Assembly (NCBI GenBank): GCA_021613335.1
Contig: JAJTWR010000299.1
Coordinates: 1,723,001 to 1,787,000, forward strand
Origin: Whitmania pigra
Lineage: Eukaryota; Annelida; Clitellata; Hirudinida; Haemopidae
Length of the DNA: 64,000 nt
Reading direction: 5' to 3'
The translations under genes and the position numbers were made by a program. The notes under the pieces are model-generated. The model was not told the DNA's origin, did not search any database, and saw nothing but the letters and a program-made list of their open reading frames with translations. Below, piece by piece: positions 23,301-37,000 of the stretch. How positions within the stretch are numbered: the stretch's first letter is position 1; every line of letters starts with the position of its first letter.

Positions 23301-26140
23301 CAACCACTCAAGAAAGTTAGCAAAAGATCGGAATTTTCAAACTTTGATGTTTCTGATTTCCAAAACTCTCCTAATTTTTCTGAAAGTGTGGCTCCAAATA
23401 AAGCTCATCATAGGTGAGGAAGTGGGAAATGAGTATGAAAAGAATATAAATACTTTTCTTTGTTGATTAGCCAGGGGCATTATCTCCCACAAGCTGCCGT
23501 ACCTTTAGGTCCAACAACTTCTGGTAACTATGTTCATGGCCATCAATCATATATTCCTGACAATACATTCCCTCCACAAGGCATGGAGATTCGGCTGTTA
23601 CTCTTAGTTTTTTGCAAACTTAATGAGTTATTATTGACTGTTAATGTCTTAGATGTTGGTTATTGTGTTTTAATATTTTAATGTTCCAGTCAATTAATTC
23701 TTGTTCAGTCTTGTGATGGTGATGACCATGACCATGATAATGGTAATAATAATATACATTAAATAGTCAGTAAGTACATATTAAAATCTTTGATGTTTAG
23801 TTAATATATGTGTATCAAAAATATAATATACTTTTTAAAATACACACATAGTATTACATTCTTAGAGATCTTATATCACAGGTTCCAGATATAACAGATA
23901 TTCAATATCCAATGGTTCAAGTTATGAGCATCTTCAGATGATCTGTCCTCCATCCTCTCCATCAGTTAAAATTGAAAAGGTGAAATCACCAATTTATGGT
24001 TTTCCACAGTCCATGAAGGAGGTTTTAGATTTAAATTGTTTACATTTCTTTTTGTTTAGAGAGTGATTGGCAGCCACATACAAAAAGAGTTACTATTTCC
24101 TTCTAGCAGTGTCGAATCTACCAGGCCAAAATGCATAAAGCGTAAGAGACTCAATCTCAAGCAAATAGGTTTGAATTCTATTCGGAAACTATTCAGTTTA
24201 TTGGTGAAAGGTTGCCTGAATTTTTAAAGTTTGTTCATTTAATTCAAGGCCAAGTTGATGCATGGCATCTTGTGATGTCTCTCAAGTCAGGTCTAACATG
24301 TGAAAGTGCATGGGCATTGAATGTGCTTACTGGCCTCCTTGGAGATGATACCACCTTTCCTTTTTTTTGCCTTCAATCAATGCCTGGTTTGATAGAAACC
24401 TTGCTTGATCATTTTAGAGCCTCTTTGATTGCCCTATTTGATCAAAAGTTTAAAGATTTGGAATTAGACTGGAGTGCTAGGGGTGTCCATGTTGACTTTG
24501 ATTCTCCCAATAAGAAGATGTCAAGTCATAACACAAATAGTCTTAAAGAACAATGCTACTATAATAGAATGCATGAGAATAGTAAAGAAAATTATAAAGG
24601 ATGGATCAAACTGGAGAAAAATTCTAGTGAAGAAAAATGGCTGAATGACCAAAAAGTGTGGGACTGCGAAGGACAAGGTGAATTCGAGAGTTCTGCCTTT
24701 GACTGGCATCTTGGAAGAGGGAACAGCTCGAAACACATTCTTCTAAATGTGGAAAGCTCTAGCAACAAAGATTTTGTTTTTCAAAAATTTTTTGGTAATA
24801 ATTGTCTTAAATTTATAAAAAGGAACAATTTTACAAATTGTGAAAGAACCAACGGCAACACTAAAGATGCTGATGCACTTGAAGAATTAAACCCTCTATT
24901 AGACGAAGCTATTAATACAAAAAAAAGAAGCAATTCAGTGGATTCCAAGGCTGTCCAGTGTAGTCACAAACTCTGCCAAGACATCCACTTCTATCACCCA
25001 AACATGTGCCTGCAGGACTCATTTTGGAAGTCACGTAATGACTGGTACAGTGTGGAACCCCAAGGGGAAAAAAGAAATTTCAACTTATTTTCTGAAGCAT
25101 TTTATGAACGAGAAAGGAGATGTCTTCAATTGTCAAACATACTTAGAAGTCTTTCATTTGTACCTGGCAATGATTCAGAGATGTCAAAGCATTCGGGTTT
25201 GCTAGTCATTCTTGCCCGCTTGATGCTTTTGGAACATGAACACATTGACGAAGCCAAGATTAAGAATCCCCAACAATCTCCATCTTTAGAAGCATTTCAA
25301 ATGCCAGATCAAAATGTTAACCAAGAAGAAAATTTTCATAAAGCATTGCAGGAAATGGAGTCCCATTACCCACCACAATTGATTGAAATGCTTCGTGAAG
25401 ATGCTCTAGTAATTCTCGCCAACATTTCAGGACAGTTAGATTTATCTTTTCATGCGGACGAGATATGCAGTCCTATATTAGATGCCATCTTACACTGGAC
25501 AACATGTTTCACCACTGTGGCAAATGATAGCAACAGCTTCTCATCTATTGGTCATACTGAGCCAGGAAGTATCATGCCATCTTTTGCAATGCTAGCCCTG
25601 GAAACGACATCTAAGTTGTGCATATTGGATTCAAATGTTGACCTACTCATGGCAACACCACCATTTTCCAGAGTTGTTTCACTGATCCATAGGCTCTCGG
25701 AACTTCTCTCCGTCGGCGCAGTCGGCGATCAAGTGGAAGATGACTCCCCGTCATGGATGGCTGATCAAATTGCAAGAGAGTTTTCTCTAGTTATTCTTTC
25801 AAGCCTGGTTCAGACTTATCCTATGTGTGCTCATTTGCTTGCTATCAATAGAAATTTAATTAGCATCCTTCTTAATTTCATTGAAGTTCAGTGTCTGAAG
25901 ACGCACCTTGCTGGAAATACCTCAACGCCTCCACTTTACAACAACTGCAGTCCGGATATGCTCAAAAGAGCTGTGATAATTCTGCATAGAGTCTCCCAAG
26001 TCATAGGAAAAGACGAGTTGGAAAGACAGTCACTCTTACGATATAGGGATAGACTTCTCGACTTACTTTGTCATAAACTCCCCAAAAGCAATTTCCTGTC
26101 CTCCATTGTCGGTGACATTCTGTCTTTTACGACTTTTTGA
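17384..26140 (+). CDS. ARID1: ARID1/BAF250-type subunit of the SWI/SNF (BAF) complex
   Basis: Large DNA-binding scaffold subunit of the canonical BAF chromatin remodeller (fly Osa). Thirteen exons: 17384-17752, 20493-20684, 20769-20937, 21169-21291, 21410-22165, 22287-22399, 22693-22725, 22840-23040, 23133-23413, 23471-23580, 23882-23979, 24060-24168, 24249-26140. Phases all agree and give 1481 aa, shorter than the vertebrate proteins (about 2250). The N-terminal half is Ser/Pro/Gln/His-rich disorder. Exons 8-9 hold the ARID domain (PERSQFLQDLFSFMENKQMP, PIDLFKLYCVVRKYGG, KKWRDVSGALNMG, LKKNYGKYLFPYE). Exons 12-13 hold the BAF250_C region: AWHLVMSLKSGLTCESAWAL, LPGLLE-like SMPGLIETLLDHF, a divergent acidic/Asn-rich insert (about 24480-25200), then DALVILANISGQLDLS, FAMLALETTSKLCILDSN and MADQIAREFSLVILSS. 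The donors of exons 1 and 10 are GC, not GT (17753, 23581). The first intron (2.7 kb) has no other gene. A GC-richer patch at 18040-18560, with ATTGG and TATAAA near 18054-18077, might be an alternative promoter, but this is weak. Confidence 0.93.
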
Positions 26141-26570
26141 TCTTTTATGAGAGAATGCCAGACTGTCCAAGAGGCCATTTTAATGGCCATCATTTTGTTG
26201 ACTATCTCCAACGTTCAGTTGTTTTAGATGACGGTGTTTTTTTTTTCGACTTCCACACTTAACTGTTATGATCAATTTGTGTACATATTGATAGCTCACA
26301 AAAGGTGCAGCATTGAAAATTTTGAGGTGAACTGTAGAAATTGTTTGGAGTTGTAATTAAGTCCTAATCCCGTTTGTGCGAGTGAATTGTTCATTTTTTC
26401 AGATGTTGTTCATTAGGCACTGTTTATTTTTCCAAAAGATAAACAATTTGTTTTCTTCTGTATATGCTTTGTCTTTCAAATGTTTTATTACTTCAATTAA
26501 ACATACGAATAATGTTTGTGAATGGTGTAGAAGATTGATCTTGGTGAACTGTATTGATTTAACTGGCAAG
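26141..26570. other. Convergent 3' UTR region between ARID1 and CPVL
   Basis: The two genes end tail to tail, 430 bp apart. No separate gene is visible. Confidence 0.6.
26423..26428 (-). terminator. Candidate polyadenylation signal of the CPVL-like gene
   Basis: TTTATT on the plus strand is AATAAA on the minus strand, about 145 bp past the CPVL stop codon. Confidence 0.5.
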
Positions 26571-29500
26571 CTACAGTTTGTTCTCAATGAATCTGTGAAT
26601 CATCTCCCAAGACCTTTCCGGCTGGTCATAAGGGGCAATGTGGCCAGCACCTCTTATGGAAGCCTGTTAAATAAACAATTTCAGTAAAATCAAAATCTTG
26701 ATTAATGAGGGTTGATCCATCACAAATAGGCATTACTATAGATAGTTGCTTCTGTGAAATTGTTGTCAATTGTTATAATTAGTAACAATGATAAAAAAAT
26801 GTCAAACTCAAACTAGGTTAAGATTGAAAAAAGTATCGTACAAGTACAAATTTTACATTAGAGCACTTGAATAGTTCTATTTCACAAAGCTGCAACAGTA
26901 ATTTTAAAGGAATTCCTGGGAAATGGAGACAAAAGTACCTGGTAAAAGTTATGTACTCTCTTTATGTACCCAGCTACTTCACTGTCCTCGGGATGGATCT
27001 TCCATACGTCTCTTTTTGCTTTTTTATAGTCAGCAGCACCATTCCAGTCCAGGTTCTGGAGCATCGCTTCAGTTAATGGTAATGCGACGATCACATCTAA
27101 GTTACCGCTGTAAATGAGCACCTGCATTGAGGGATTAATTAAATTGAATCAAGTCTTCCATTGAACCAAATTCAGATCATTTTCACTTTACATTACACTT
27201 TTAAAATTTAGTGCTGTATTGCATAGGTTGTAGAAGGGCCATTAAGGGTTGCAGAGCTGGACCCAACTTAGGGGCCATGGTTGCTGTGCCTAGGGACATA
27301 TAATTTTTTTTGGTGGCTCTGACAATAGATTCCATAAATTGATAATATGTATATTATGCTTATATAATATATATATATATATTTTTTCATCATGTGAAAT
27401 ATTTCAATAAACCGTTGGAATATTAGTGATAATTTCTTAGAACGGACACCTATAAAACAAGAAATATGTACCTTGTATTGATTCATGATGGGGATGAGAA
27501 AATGCTTAGCTGACTGCATAATATCTTCCATCAAATATTTTTCTACTTTCTCGCCACTATTGTAGGGCAATTTTCCGACGTGAATTCTTTTACGGACGTC
27601 GGCTTTGTTGATATATGAAGAGTAATATTCATAATCATCAGGTGTCTGTGATAAACATGGAATGCAACTATAATCAAACATTCATTATATAATTGTATAA
27701 TAGCTTTTACAGATTGAAATTAATTGACAGAATCCAAGGTTCAAAGAGCTGAAAAATGCAAAATAAATTCATAAACTTTCTACCTTTGTCCTCAAATAAT
27801 TGTAATAATCTGTTGTTCCTGTACAGTTTGTGTAATATGATGTAACATTGACCAAGTCACCATCAAGTAGAAAATCAAACATCTAACGTGGAGAAAACAG
27901 AGCAAAGAATATAATTTAATTTCCAATTCATCTGCATGATGCTTAATTTATTAAAGATTTACAAAATTATTACTTATACAATTCAAACAAATAAAAATAT
28001 GAAATGCAAACAATCATGCAATTAATCTTACCTCGAAAGCTTCAACCCACTTCTTTTTTTCAATCATCTTTCCGCAAAGTTCACATTGTTCTTTGAAAAA
28101 GTCTCTCTGATTTTCATCTAATTGTCCGGTTTGGAACATGAAGTCAGCATATGCCTGAATCATCTGCCACAAAATTCCAAAATTAACAATTTAATCGATA
28201 TTTTTCAAATAACAATTAATGCATACCACAGGGGGATCTGTAAAGCCATCTCCTATTGCAACACCCTTCAGTATGACTTTCTTTGGTGGTGGTTGCACAT
28301 GGATTTTGTGTGCAAGTGCGGGAACATACTTGCCTGCATATGACTGTAAGAAAAATGAAAATATTAAACCCATCAATGGAGGCATTTTAAAATAAATTTT
28401 TAATATTATGCATCCTCATATTACAATAATCAGAATTCATCAAAATCTTATGCTAACCTCTCCAGTAAGGTAAACATCATTTCCTTTCAAAATAGGAAAC
28501 AGTTCAAAAAACTGCAGCAAGGCACTGAAAAAACATGAAAATGAAGGTAACAACATCTAATAATGAAGAGCCTCTATTTGCAAAATTAAAGAATGTCATA
28601 CTTGTAGAGATTTTCTGACACATCATCTTCATTTCTTGCATATCCTTCATCATTGGCAAAACTGAAGCCTGTTCCAACCTGTGAAAAAAATATTTTTGAA
28701 AATAATAAAATAATTCATATTAAGAGATGAACATTTGCCCGAATACTTACAAAATAATTATTACAGAAATGTTAAAAAGCAGTCTATTTAAACTTACCGG
28801 GTTGTCAAAGAAGAGGACATTGTAGTTCTTGTTCCATGAGAATTCTCTTTCAAACACTTAAAAATAAATCATGAAAAAATTTCCAAAAACAATACAGATA
28901 AATCCAACAATCCAATAAAATTACTTAAAAAACTAGAATTAAAATGCTGGTTTAAATTAATAATGATGTTACATTTTAAGTCTTTGTCCACACCAAAAGG
29001 GCCATTTTCAACAAAGAGACCAAACAAGGAAGACCCTCCGGGACCTCCTTGCAACCAGAGAAGAACAGGGTCACGTGGGTCGTCATTCTGTAAAATAATT
29101 TAGTCCACAATTTTTAAAGCTCAGGTTGGCTAGAGAACCCATTTAAACAAGACAAAGGGTAAGATAATCTAAATACTAATAATAGTTACATGACAGCCTT
29201 TACCTGACTAGGGCAAAACCAGAAAAACATGTTGCTGTTATGAGCTTTGTTGACTGTAAAAAATCCTGAATAGGTCTTCATTGATGTCCCCTCCAACTGA
29301 ACCAAAGACAAATTCCTGGCTAAGAGAATTGGTATGATTAATGAGATGGAAACATGTAAGCGTAAAATGGTACTCTACAGTTATGAATTGCCTACCAGTT
29401 TCAATGTCACCCCTTTCAATGTAAGGAGTGACAAACAAAGCCTCTCCAGGATCGGCATTTTCATCTGGCCGAAGAGTTTTCTTTATAAATTGTCGGTTGA

Positions 29501-30571
29501 GTATTCCACTAAACACAAAAATAAAAATATCAACTGCTATATTTTAAGATAAACTAAGAAAACGTACGATTATAAAGGTAAAAGCTAATCCATTGACAAT
29601 TGTCAAATATGAAATGACAAAATGAAAGTTTAAACTCTATAGCTCCATAAACCTCATATAACAAGCTTAAATTCAGATACACTGAGCACATTATAATGCT
29701 TTAGTCCGCTCATGGAACGTTTTACGAGTATATGTAAATAACATATAAATAGCATATGTTTATGCCCTTGTTACAACTTGTTGCAATTTGGCCTCACCGT
29801 CTATCATTCAAACCGCACTTATATGGCATCGATATTGGCTCATAAGTTATTAATTCCTTATTCCATAGAAATTTACAAAATTTGGCATCTTAGGAATATA
29901 TAACCTTTGACCTTGTGCTTAAAGTGTCATACAAATGAACTATTATTATTATTATTATTATTGTTGTTGTTACATGGACCATAAATGTGACAAATATAAA
30001 TGCAATCAGTGATTGATTAGCACCATGAGAGACACCATAAAGTGCATAAAAATTCTTCATTCATCCATAAATGATGATTTGGATAAACAACAACAGATCC
30101 ATTGAACTTCACTATTGCATGTACTCTATAATATCTTTGGGTATTTAGAAATCCCAACTCTCACCTCACAGAATATCCTAGGAAAAATGCCGATATAGCT
30201 GATTTTTATTATTTCTTTCAATTTCCTTTCCATTATATCAACATCAATCTTTAGCTCAGTCATTCCTCTCATTATAACTAACACCAATAATGTTATTTGG
30301 GTTGTAATGTCATTACAAAATCACAAAAATCACACAGCAGAATATCTTTCACTAGATATATCTAAGGCATACTCGTTAACTATTAAAAATGGAGACACAA
30401 ATCCGCCAGAAGTGACTGCTAATATCAAAATACCACACTTGCGCAATACCAATTGACCAATACTTTGTAAGTTGCACAAGGAATAATGTATAATACAAAC
30501 TTATCATTTAATATTTACCTCGCACAAGAAAAGCACAGCAACAGGACGACGGCAACCTCCCCTCGCAACAT
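26571..30571 (-). CDS. CPVL: Serine carboxypeptidase, CPVL-like (peptidase family S10)
   Basis: Lysosomal or secreted exopeptidase that removes C-terminal residues. Thirteen exons (minus strand): 30571-30519, 29508-29396, 29319-29204, 29087-28973, 28856-28798, 28678-28602, 28524-28458, 28343-28227, 28163-28032, 27882-27784, 27645-27472, 27121-26939, 26663-26571. They join to 465 aa (human CPVL 476). The signal peptide is [17 protein letters not shown]. Then come [20 protein letters not shown], the oxyanion-hole motif [31 protein letters not shown], the nucleophile Ser in [12 protein letters not shown] (split by intron 7 after GE), AIGDGFTDP, the catalytic Asp in [27 protein letters not shown], and the catalytic His in [11 protein letters not shown]. 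The triad is complete, so it should be active. It shares a 479-bp divergent spacer with the Slo2 gene. Confidence 0.95.
29940..29970. repeat. TTA/TTG trinucleotide microsatellite
   Basis: Short run of TTA changing to TTG in the first intron of the CPVL-like gene. The rest of that intron (29509-30518, about 1 kb) shows nothing else. Confidence 0.8.
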
Positions 30572-31050
30572 CGTGACAATCGCAAACGTTTGAGGAAACC
30601 TCAATTTATATCATGTGCTAATTGATTAAAGATCATTTGACTTGCTTTAGGTAGATGTTTGAATCCTATTGGTTCTATAGTGCATAAACTTTATTTTTAA
30701 CATTGGCAACGTGATGTTTCTCCTTCATTATTTAGGTTGCAAAGCATGTGTCTAAATAAAAATGAATGTGGAGAAAGCATTTTTATATTTATTTTTACAG
30801 AATTAGTCAACGAGATTAAATTCACCAACATAACTACACAGCGATCTTTCCAAGCCCATATTGACATACAAAGTAAAGCCGACTAAAGAAGTGGCACAGT
30901 GCAGTCGTCTGGATGATTGCGCGCTGTGCTGGCAGGAAGCGCTCGCTTCCATTGATTAGTGCAGGTGCTGGTCAATCGCTGTTGAAGTAGTTTAATATGT
31001 CCAGATAGAAAACTTGTCACAGCACATACACTACCGATTCAGTTGTTAAA
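30572..31050. promoter_or_regulatory. Divergent promoter region, CPVL-like and Slo2 genes
   Basis: 479 bp separate the two start codons, which point away from each other, so promoter elements are probably shared or interleaved. A perfect inverted repeat GGAAGCG-CT-CGCTTCC lies at 30935-30950, in a locally GC-rich stretch (30900-30960) containing TTGCGCGC. A CCAAT box in inverse form (ATTGG) is near 30668. Factor identities are not claimed. Confidence 0.5.
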
Positions 31051-34000
31051 ATGGATGAAGCCAGACAATCTGGACGTATAATAACCCCATCTAAATACAG
31101 ATTTAAAGATTTGATCTCAAGAGAACAATCGTATGATGACAGGTATTTTATTCTGCTTTTTAACGAAACCAGATGCACACAAGCTTAATTGCAGTAGTTA
31201 TAATTATGAGACTTGCAGAAGCTAAATATGAAAGTGCTAGAAAAATGATAGCAAACATCCTTGTCTCACACATATGAAAATGCTTATTATATATTTTATG
31301 CTTGATCCTAAATTGATGCTGCAACTGGTAAAAATAATTACTAAAACTTAGTGTTTTAATTAATTTGCTTTCCTTAAACTTAAACTCAGTTGAATCTTAG
31401 GATCAGGCACATTTTACTCATCATCCTTTGCAATGTCTAAATTTTAGGCTGAAGCTACTTGTAATAATGATTAAATCATTATAATTTTATCAAATTAATA
31501 AATTAATAAAACCAAAGGCTTTAAGTAAAATTATGTAGATTTTAGAATTATCACTGTCCAAAATTAACTTAAAATGAGTAGAAATGTTCAGTCAATGTAA
31601 ATAATATTAAATGTAAAATATTCAACAGAAAATTGTATTGCTCCATGTATGTTTCCATTTGTTTGCATGTTTGTCTGTGCATGGAATCCATGGCATGGAG
31701 CGTGAAGAAGCTAGAGAGAACTTCATTGTTTTATTGACACTTTAGTGCCTTTCATGACATTAATAACTGCAACCATTTTCCTATCACTTTGTATACTTTT
31801 CAATCATTGTTTGACTAATTTCAAATTATTAAGTGAGCTTTAGGCTGGAATGAATGTTTTGAATTGCAAATTATAAATGATGAAATCATTCTCATAAATT
31901 TAATCATAATTTTTTTAATTATATAAATTTAATCAGCATGTTTTATTTTTGGAAGAGTGAAGGTGGAGTTTTTTACAAATGAGAATACCTTTAAGGAAAG
32001 ACTTCAGATATATTTTCTTCAAAACCAGAGAACAAGTGAGGACATTTGAGAAACCATTTTTATATTTTCACTACACCTGACAATCATCCCAAGGATATTG
32101 ATTCATGTCTCACCTGTAGTGTTGGCTTTTGCAGCTAAAATTCAAAGAAAAATGTATTGCTATTCATTTCATTCTGATTTCTTTTTGAAGCAAAATTTTG
32201 GTTTGTCCACTTGCACTTGTTTCTATCCAGTTTTTTTTTCTGCTGATGCAGCTGTATAAATGATAATGACAATGATAAGTTTATTTGTGTAGCGCCATAA
32301 GCGTAAGCATCGGGGTTGCTCAACCGTTTATAAAGCACTTTGTGGTGGTGCAAGCTGGGTTGTGAACACGGTGATTTTATCGTCGTTCACAGGCACGCTA
32401 CCCTCTGAGCCAACTTGCATGCCAAAATCTCTTTTTTCAAAATCCTAATTTGGATATTATTAGAAATGTAACATGTTTCTATTCATTTATAATGATCAGT
32501 CATCTATTATTCATTCACACATTAATCCTCAATTTAAACATTTAACAAGAGGTTTATTTTAATTATTTTAAAAATTAATTTAAATGATTTCGGTCATTTT
32601 GATCAATTTATTCTTTTTAAATCCATAAATGAATTATGTATTTACTTCACACAAATCAGAATGGCTCTAATTTCTCTGGCTTCATTTCACTGAAATGCAA
32701 AATGAGACGAAAGTAAAAAATTGCAATTTTAAGAAATTACTGCTTAATTCAGATTAAATTGATAATCTACAAGGATTTAATTTTAGAGTGGTTTAATTGA
32801 GATGATAACAGAAAATGGTCAAACATTGATTTGCTATTACATTAAAATATTTTGGAGCCAGATTTATTTAGGCTCATTCCCATTTGTGGAAGCAGGCTTA
32901 TTTGGTTTATCCTTTTAACAATTGGCATTTCATCATAACATCAATAAGTTTAGCCAAGTCTTCTTTCAGTCATTAACTCATACATTTTTCAAAAATTGTT
33001 TTTTGAGATGATAGCCAAGTTAGTCATAAGTTAAAAATTGGTTTGTCAACAATAAGAAATCACATTTCCATTTACATTTTCCTCAAAGATCATTTTATTT
33101 AATTACTTAAATTTTCTTTTAAGGCTTACAGATTCGAGTTTTCAATTTGTTCATAAAGTTACTATCGTGCGTATTGTACGTATTTAGAGTCTTAACGGAT
33201 CAGCATCCTGCATATTCCTCATCACAATGGTTGGTCTTGCGAGCATTATTTTATATGCTTTGGTGCAGAAACTGATGAATGATTCTGCTTTTTAGTGACC
33301 CTGAGATTTACGCACAGAATTCCACTTTTGTTGATGTTAGGCTTGGAAACCAGGGTCGCAATAGTATGTGCGATCCTGCTAACACCATTCCTGGAATTAT
33401 TAATTGGTTAGGCTACTTTTTAATCAGCTAAAGCCACTTTTTGTTCCATTTTGTTGAAATTGTTATTATTCATTAGAGTTTTATGCATTGGATTTGAGTT
33501 ATAATATATAAAGTTTTAAGTTACGAATTTGCAACTCACTCAGGCATCACATATTTTGGGTTGATAGAAATGATTGGTTGTGGGGCATACAGGTTTGTGT
33601 GGCCATCATCAGTTTCACTGAAACTCTGCTTGTCACTTATGTAGCCTATAAGGTAGGTGCAACTTAGCCACCAATTATTTCTGATTTATATTGCATTAAC
33701 GGATCTATCAGTTTTATTTGTCATTTGGGCCTTAAATAATTGCTATTATTAATTGAGAATAACAGGAACAAATGTCTGCTGCTAGTAAATGATAATTAAT
33801 AAATAATGAATATGCATAAAGAATGAAAAAACACTATCATCTGCATTTCATTTATTTATATATTACAACACTGGGCCTAAACTGCCACAATTACACAAGG
33901 TAATTCAATTACAGGGTAATATCTGGCTACAAATCATAGCTCCAAGTTTTCTTTTGGAAGCAGTAAACACAATACCTTTCATAATTACTGTGAGTTCAAG

Positions 34001-37000
34001 TTCAGATCACAGATTTCAACTCAGAGGGATGTTTGAAATAGCTCTCTGAAACTATATTTGATTTACTTGATAATAATAATTAATAAATGACATTTTCATA
34101 GATTGTTATTTTATTTGTTAGATATTTTACCAACCTATAAGAAAACTTTTTGTGCCCGTATTCTTAAATTGCTGGCTTGCAAAAATTGCTTTAAATGACA
34201 TGCTGGTAAGTTTGAAATTGTCATTAATTATTTTGATTTAATTTCTAATTAATTTCAAATACTCTTAACAGAGTGATTTGCATAGAGTAATGCAAAAGTC
34301 TCAGTCAGCCCTGAGCCAACAGTTGATATTTCTAATAGCAACCATTTCGTGTCTGGTCTTCACCAGTGTTTGTGGAATCCAGCACCTTCAGAGGGGCAGC
34401 ATGAAATCTCTGACACTCTTTGACTCCCTGTGGTACGTCATCGTGACCTTCTCCACAGTCGGATATGGAGACGTTTATCCAGACATTTGGCCCAGCAAAC
34501 TTTTTATGATCATCCTCATCTGCTCAGCTTTTATAGTTCTTCCTACTCAGGTTAATTTTTTGATGTTTTAGAAACATCATTAATTAAATAATATTTCAGA
34601 TAAATCAGTAATTTTTGTGTGACATCGCAATAAAGAAGTTTTTCAGTTGACCTACTCTATTGACTAATGTTTTCATTGGCACCTTTCTACAAATGATAAA
34701 AATTTGGGAAAACAGTAATATGTTCTATATGTTGCTTGTGCAAGATAAGGCCATAAAGCAAGATTTATTTAGTTTGAACAATTGGCGTCAACATGGATGG
34801 AAAAACAAAAAATGGGGAAAAGTTACAGCAGCCAGAGAGCTCAGAATGAAAAGCATGTGGTGGTTGTGGCCACCACCATGCAGGCAGACACCATCATGGA
34901 TTTCCTTAATGAGTTCTATGCACATCCAAAAGTTCAGGTTGCCATGTTGTTTCTGATTCATAAAGTTTCTGTTTATGATTCCATTGGGAAATTGAACTTT
35001 TCTTTTTAGAGCAATTGTAGTTAATTATTTCAATAGTGACAGAGCACAAAAGGACATGAATTCAATTTTTTCTATTATGAATTAGTAAAGTTTTATTTCT
35101 ATAAGATTTTGATTGCCATTGTAATCTTTATTTTTCTATGGATAATTGCTCAAATTTTGTTTAAGTAATGTCACTAAATAAAAAGTGCATGTAAATCTAA
35201 CATTAAGGTTTAAAGAATGTTTAAAGGTAATTTAAAACACTTCCATTAATTTAATTTGAAATTAATTCAAACTGAGCTGTTAAAAATTCAATATCCATGT
35301 AACTTCATTTATATAGCGCCATAAGCATAGCGTCAGAGGCGCTTTTGTAACCATTTATATAGCGCTCCTTTCCAAGGGTGCTGGTGGCAGTGCAGGCTGG
35401 GTTTCGAACACGACACATTTATGTCTCATAAAATCACGCTTATTTATGCTTGCACCAGAATGTTGCAGCTTTTCAGCCATCAATTATGAGAGGAGATTTA
35501 TAGTAAATCAGAATCATCTGTATGCTCCTACTACCAATGAAGTAGTTTTTTAGACCAAGTCCAGATTGCTGTCATCATTCACATTTTTGCCACTTTCTGA
35601 AATTTATGGTCTTTCTTATTAAATCTCCTCAAATATGATGTTTCATGATGGATATCAATTCATTTCAGACCAAAATTTTCAACCTGCTAAAATTATATGC
35701 TCCATTTTTAGTATAATAAAATTTGTTGGAACCTCTAATTTTAATTTACATCTTTTTTTTCATTATTTTGCCTCCAGCAAAATAGTAAACAATCTTGATT
35801 TATTGGATTGGGTGCTGTGCTGAAAGCTTTTAAAAAAATTGATGAAAATCTAGAAATAATTGTCAGAAGAAACCTTGACTTTTTTGCAGGATTATTACGT
35901 TGTGCTGTTGTCACCTTCTGATCTCGATCCAACTATGAAGTTGCTTCTGCAGGTTCAAGTGTTTGTTGAGTGTTGGAGATCACGAGATGTAGGAGTTGTT
36001 CAACATCAATGAAGCTTATTAATTTTCTTGCTCAGGTTCCTCTCTGGGCTGCAAGGGTAATTTACATCAAGGGCTCAGCTCTCAAGGACACAGATCTTTC
36101 AAGATGCAGGTTGGAAAAAAATTTGGACACTTTGATTAATGACATGAACATTTGTTTGTAGCTAGAATGAATTCTCATTTCAATAAAAACCACCTCTAAA
36201 AATGCATTTTTGGAATGAAAAATCATTGCTATTTACCAAGAGGTGATGGTAGAAATTAAAATTTTCATTTGATTTTATTGATTGATAGGATGCAGGATGC
36301 CAAGGGATGTTTCATGATTGCTGCAAGGAATTATTTAGACAGAGCTGCTGCTGTTAGTAGAGCCTTCAGACTAAGTCAAATTATCAAGATAATTGTATAC
36401 ATAGTTATGTCTATCATACATAAATTTATTAAGATAACCTAAAGATGAACATTGCACAATTTAATTATTTTTTAATGTATTTATTTCAATAAAATTAAAA
36501 ATGATTTTTTTTTAATTTCAAAATTATTTTCAAGGACCAACACACAATCCTGAGGGCATGGGCTGTAAAGGATTTTGCTCCGAACTGTCCTCAGTATGTC
36601 CAGATTTTTAGACCGGAGAGTAAATTGCATGTCCACTTTGCTGGTGATTAACTTTTCAATGAAAATAATTTTATTTAGATTGCAATTATGCCATGATTTG
36701 CTGCTGTATGACTTTAATATGTAATTTAAACAAGCTTCATGGACATCAAACTTTGATGTGGTTTATATGGCTGACAATTGAAAATACTAATAAATCTATC
36801 TCCAGTACATTTATCAAGTTATATCATCTTTTTTGACCACATTGTTGTCTGTTTGCTGTTTAAAGTTGTCTTGGCTCATTCACTAAGAGAGTCAAAGGCA
36901 ATTTCAATTTAACTTTAAATGTCTTTTCAGAGCATGTGGTGTGTGAAGATGAATTCAAATATGCACTGCTGGCAAACAATTGCCTCTTCCCCGGAATGTC

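Noticed and set aside
27268..27681. 137-codon minus-strand frame as a separate gene
   Set aside because: It is CPVL exon 11 read through its acceptor and donor into flanking intron.
34660..34956. 98-codon plus-strand frame NVFIGTFLQ...
   Set aside because: It is the wrong frame over Slo2 exon 9; the frame giving [20 protein letters not shown] matches the channel family and the splice phases.
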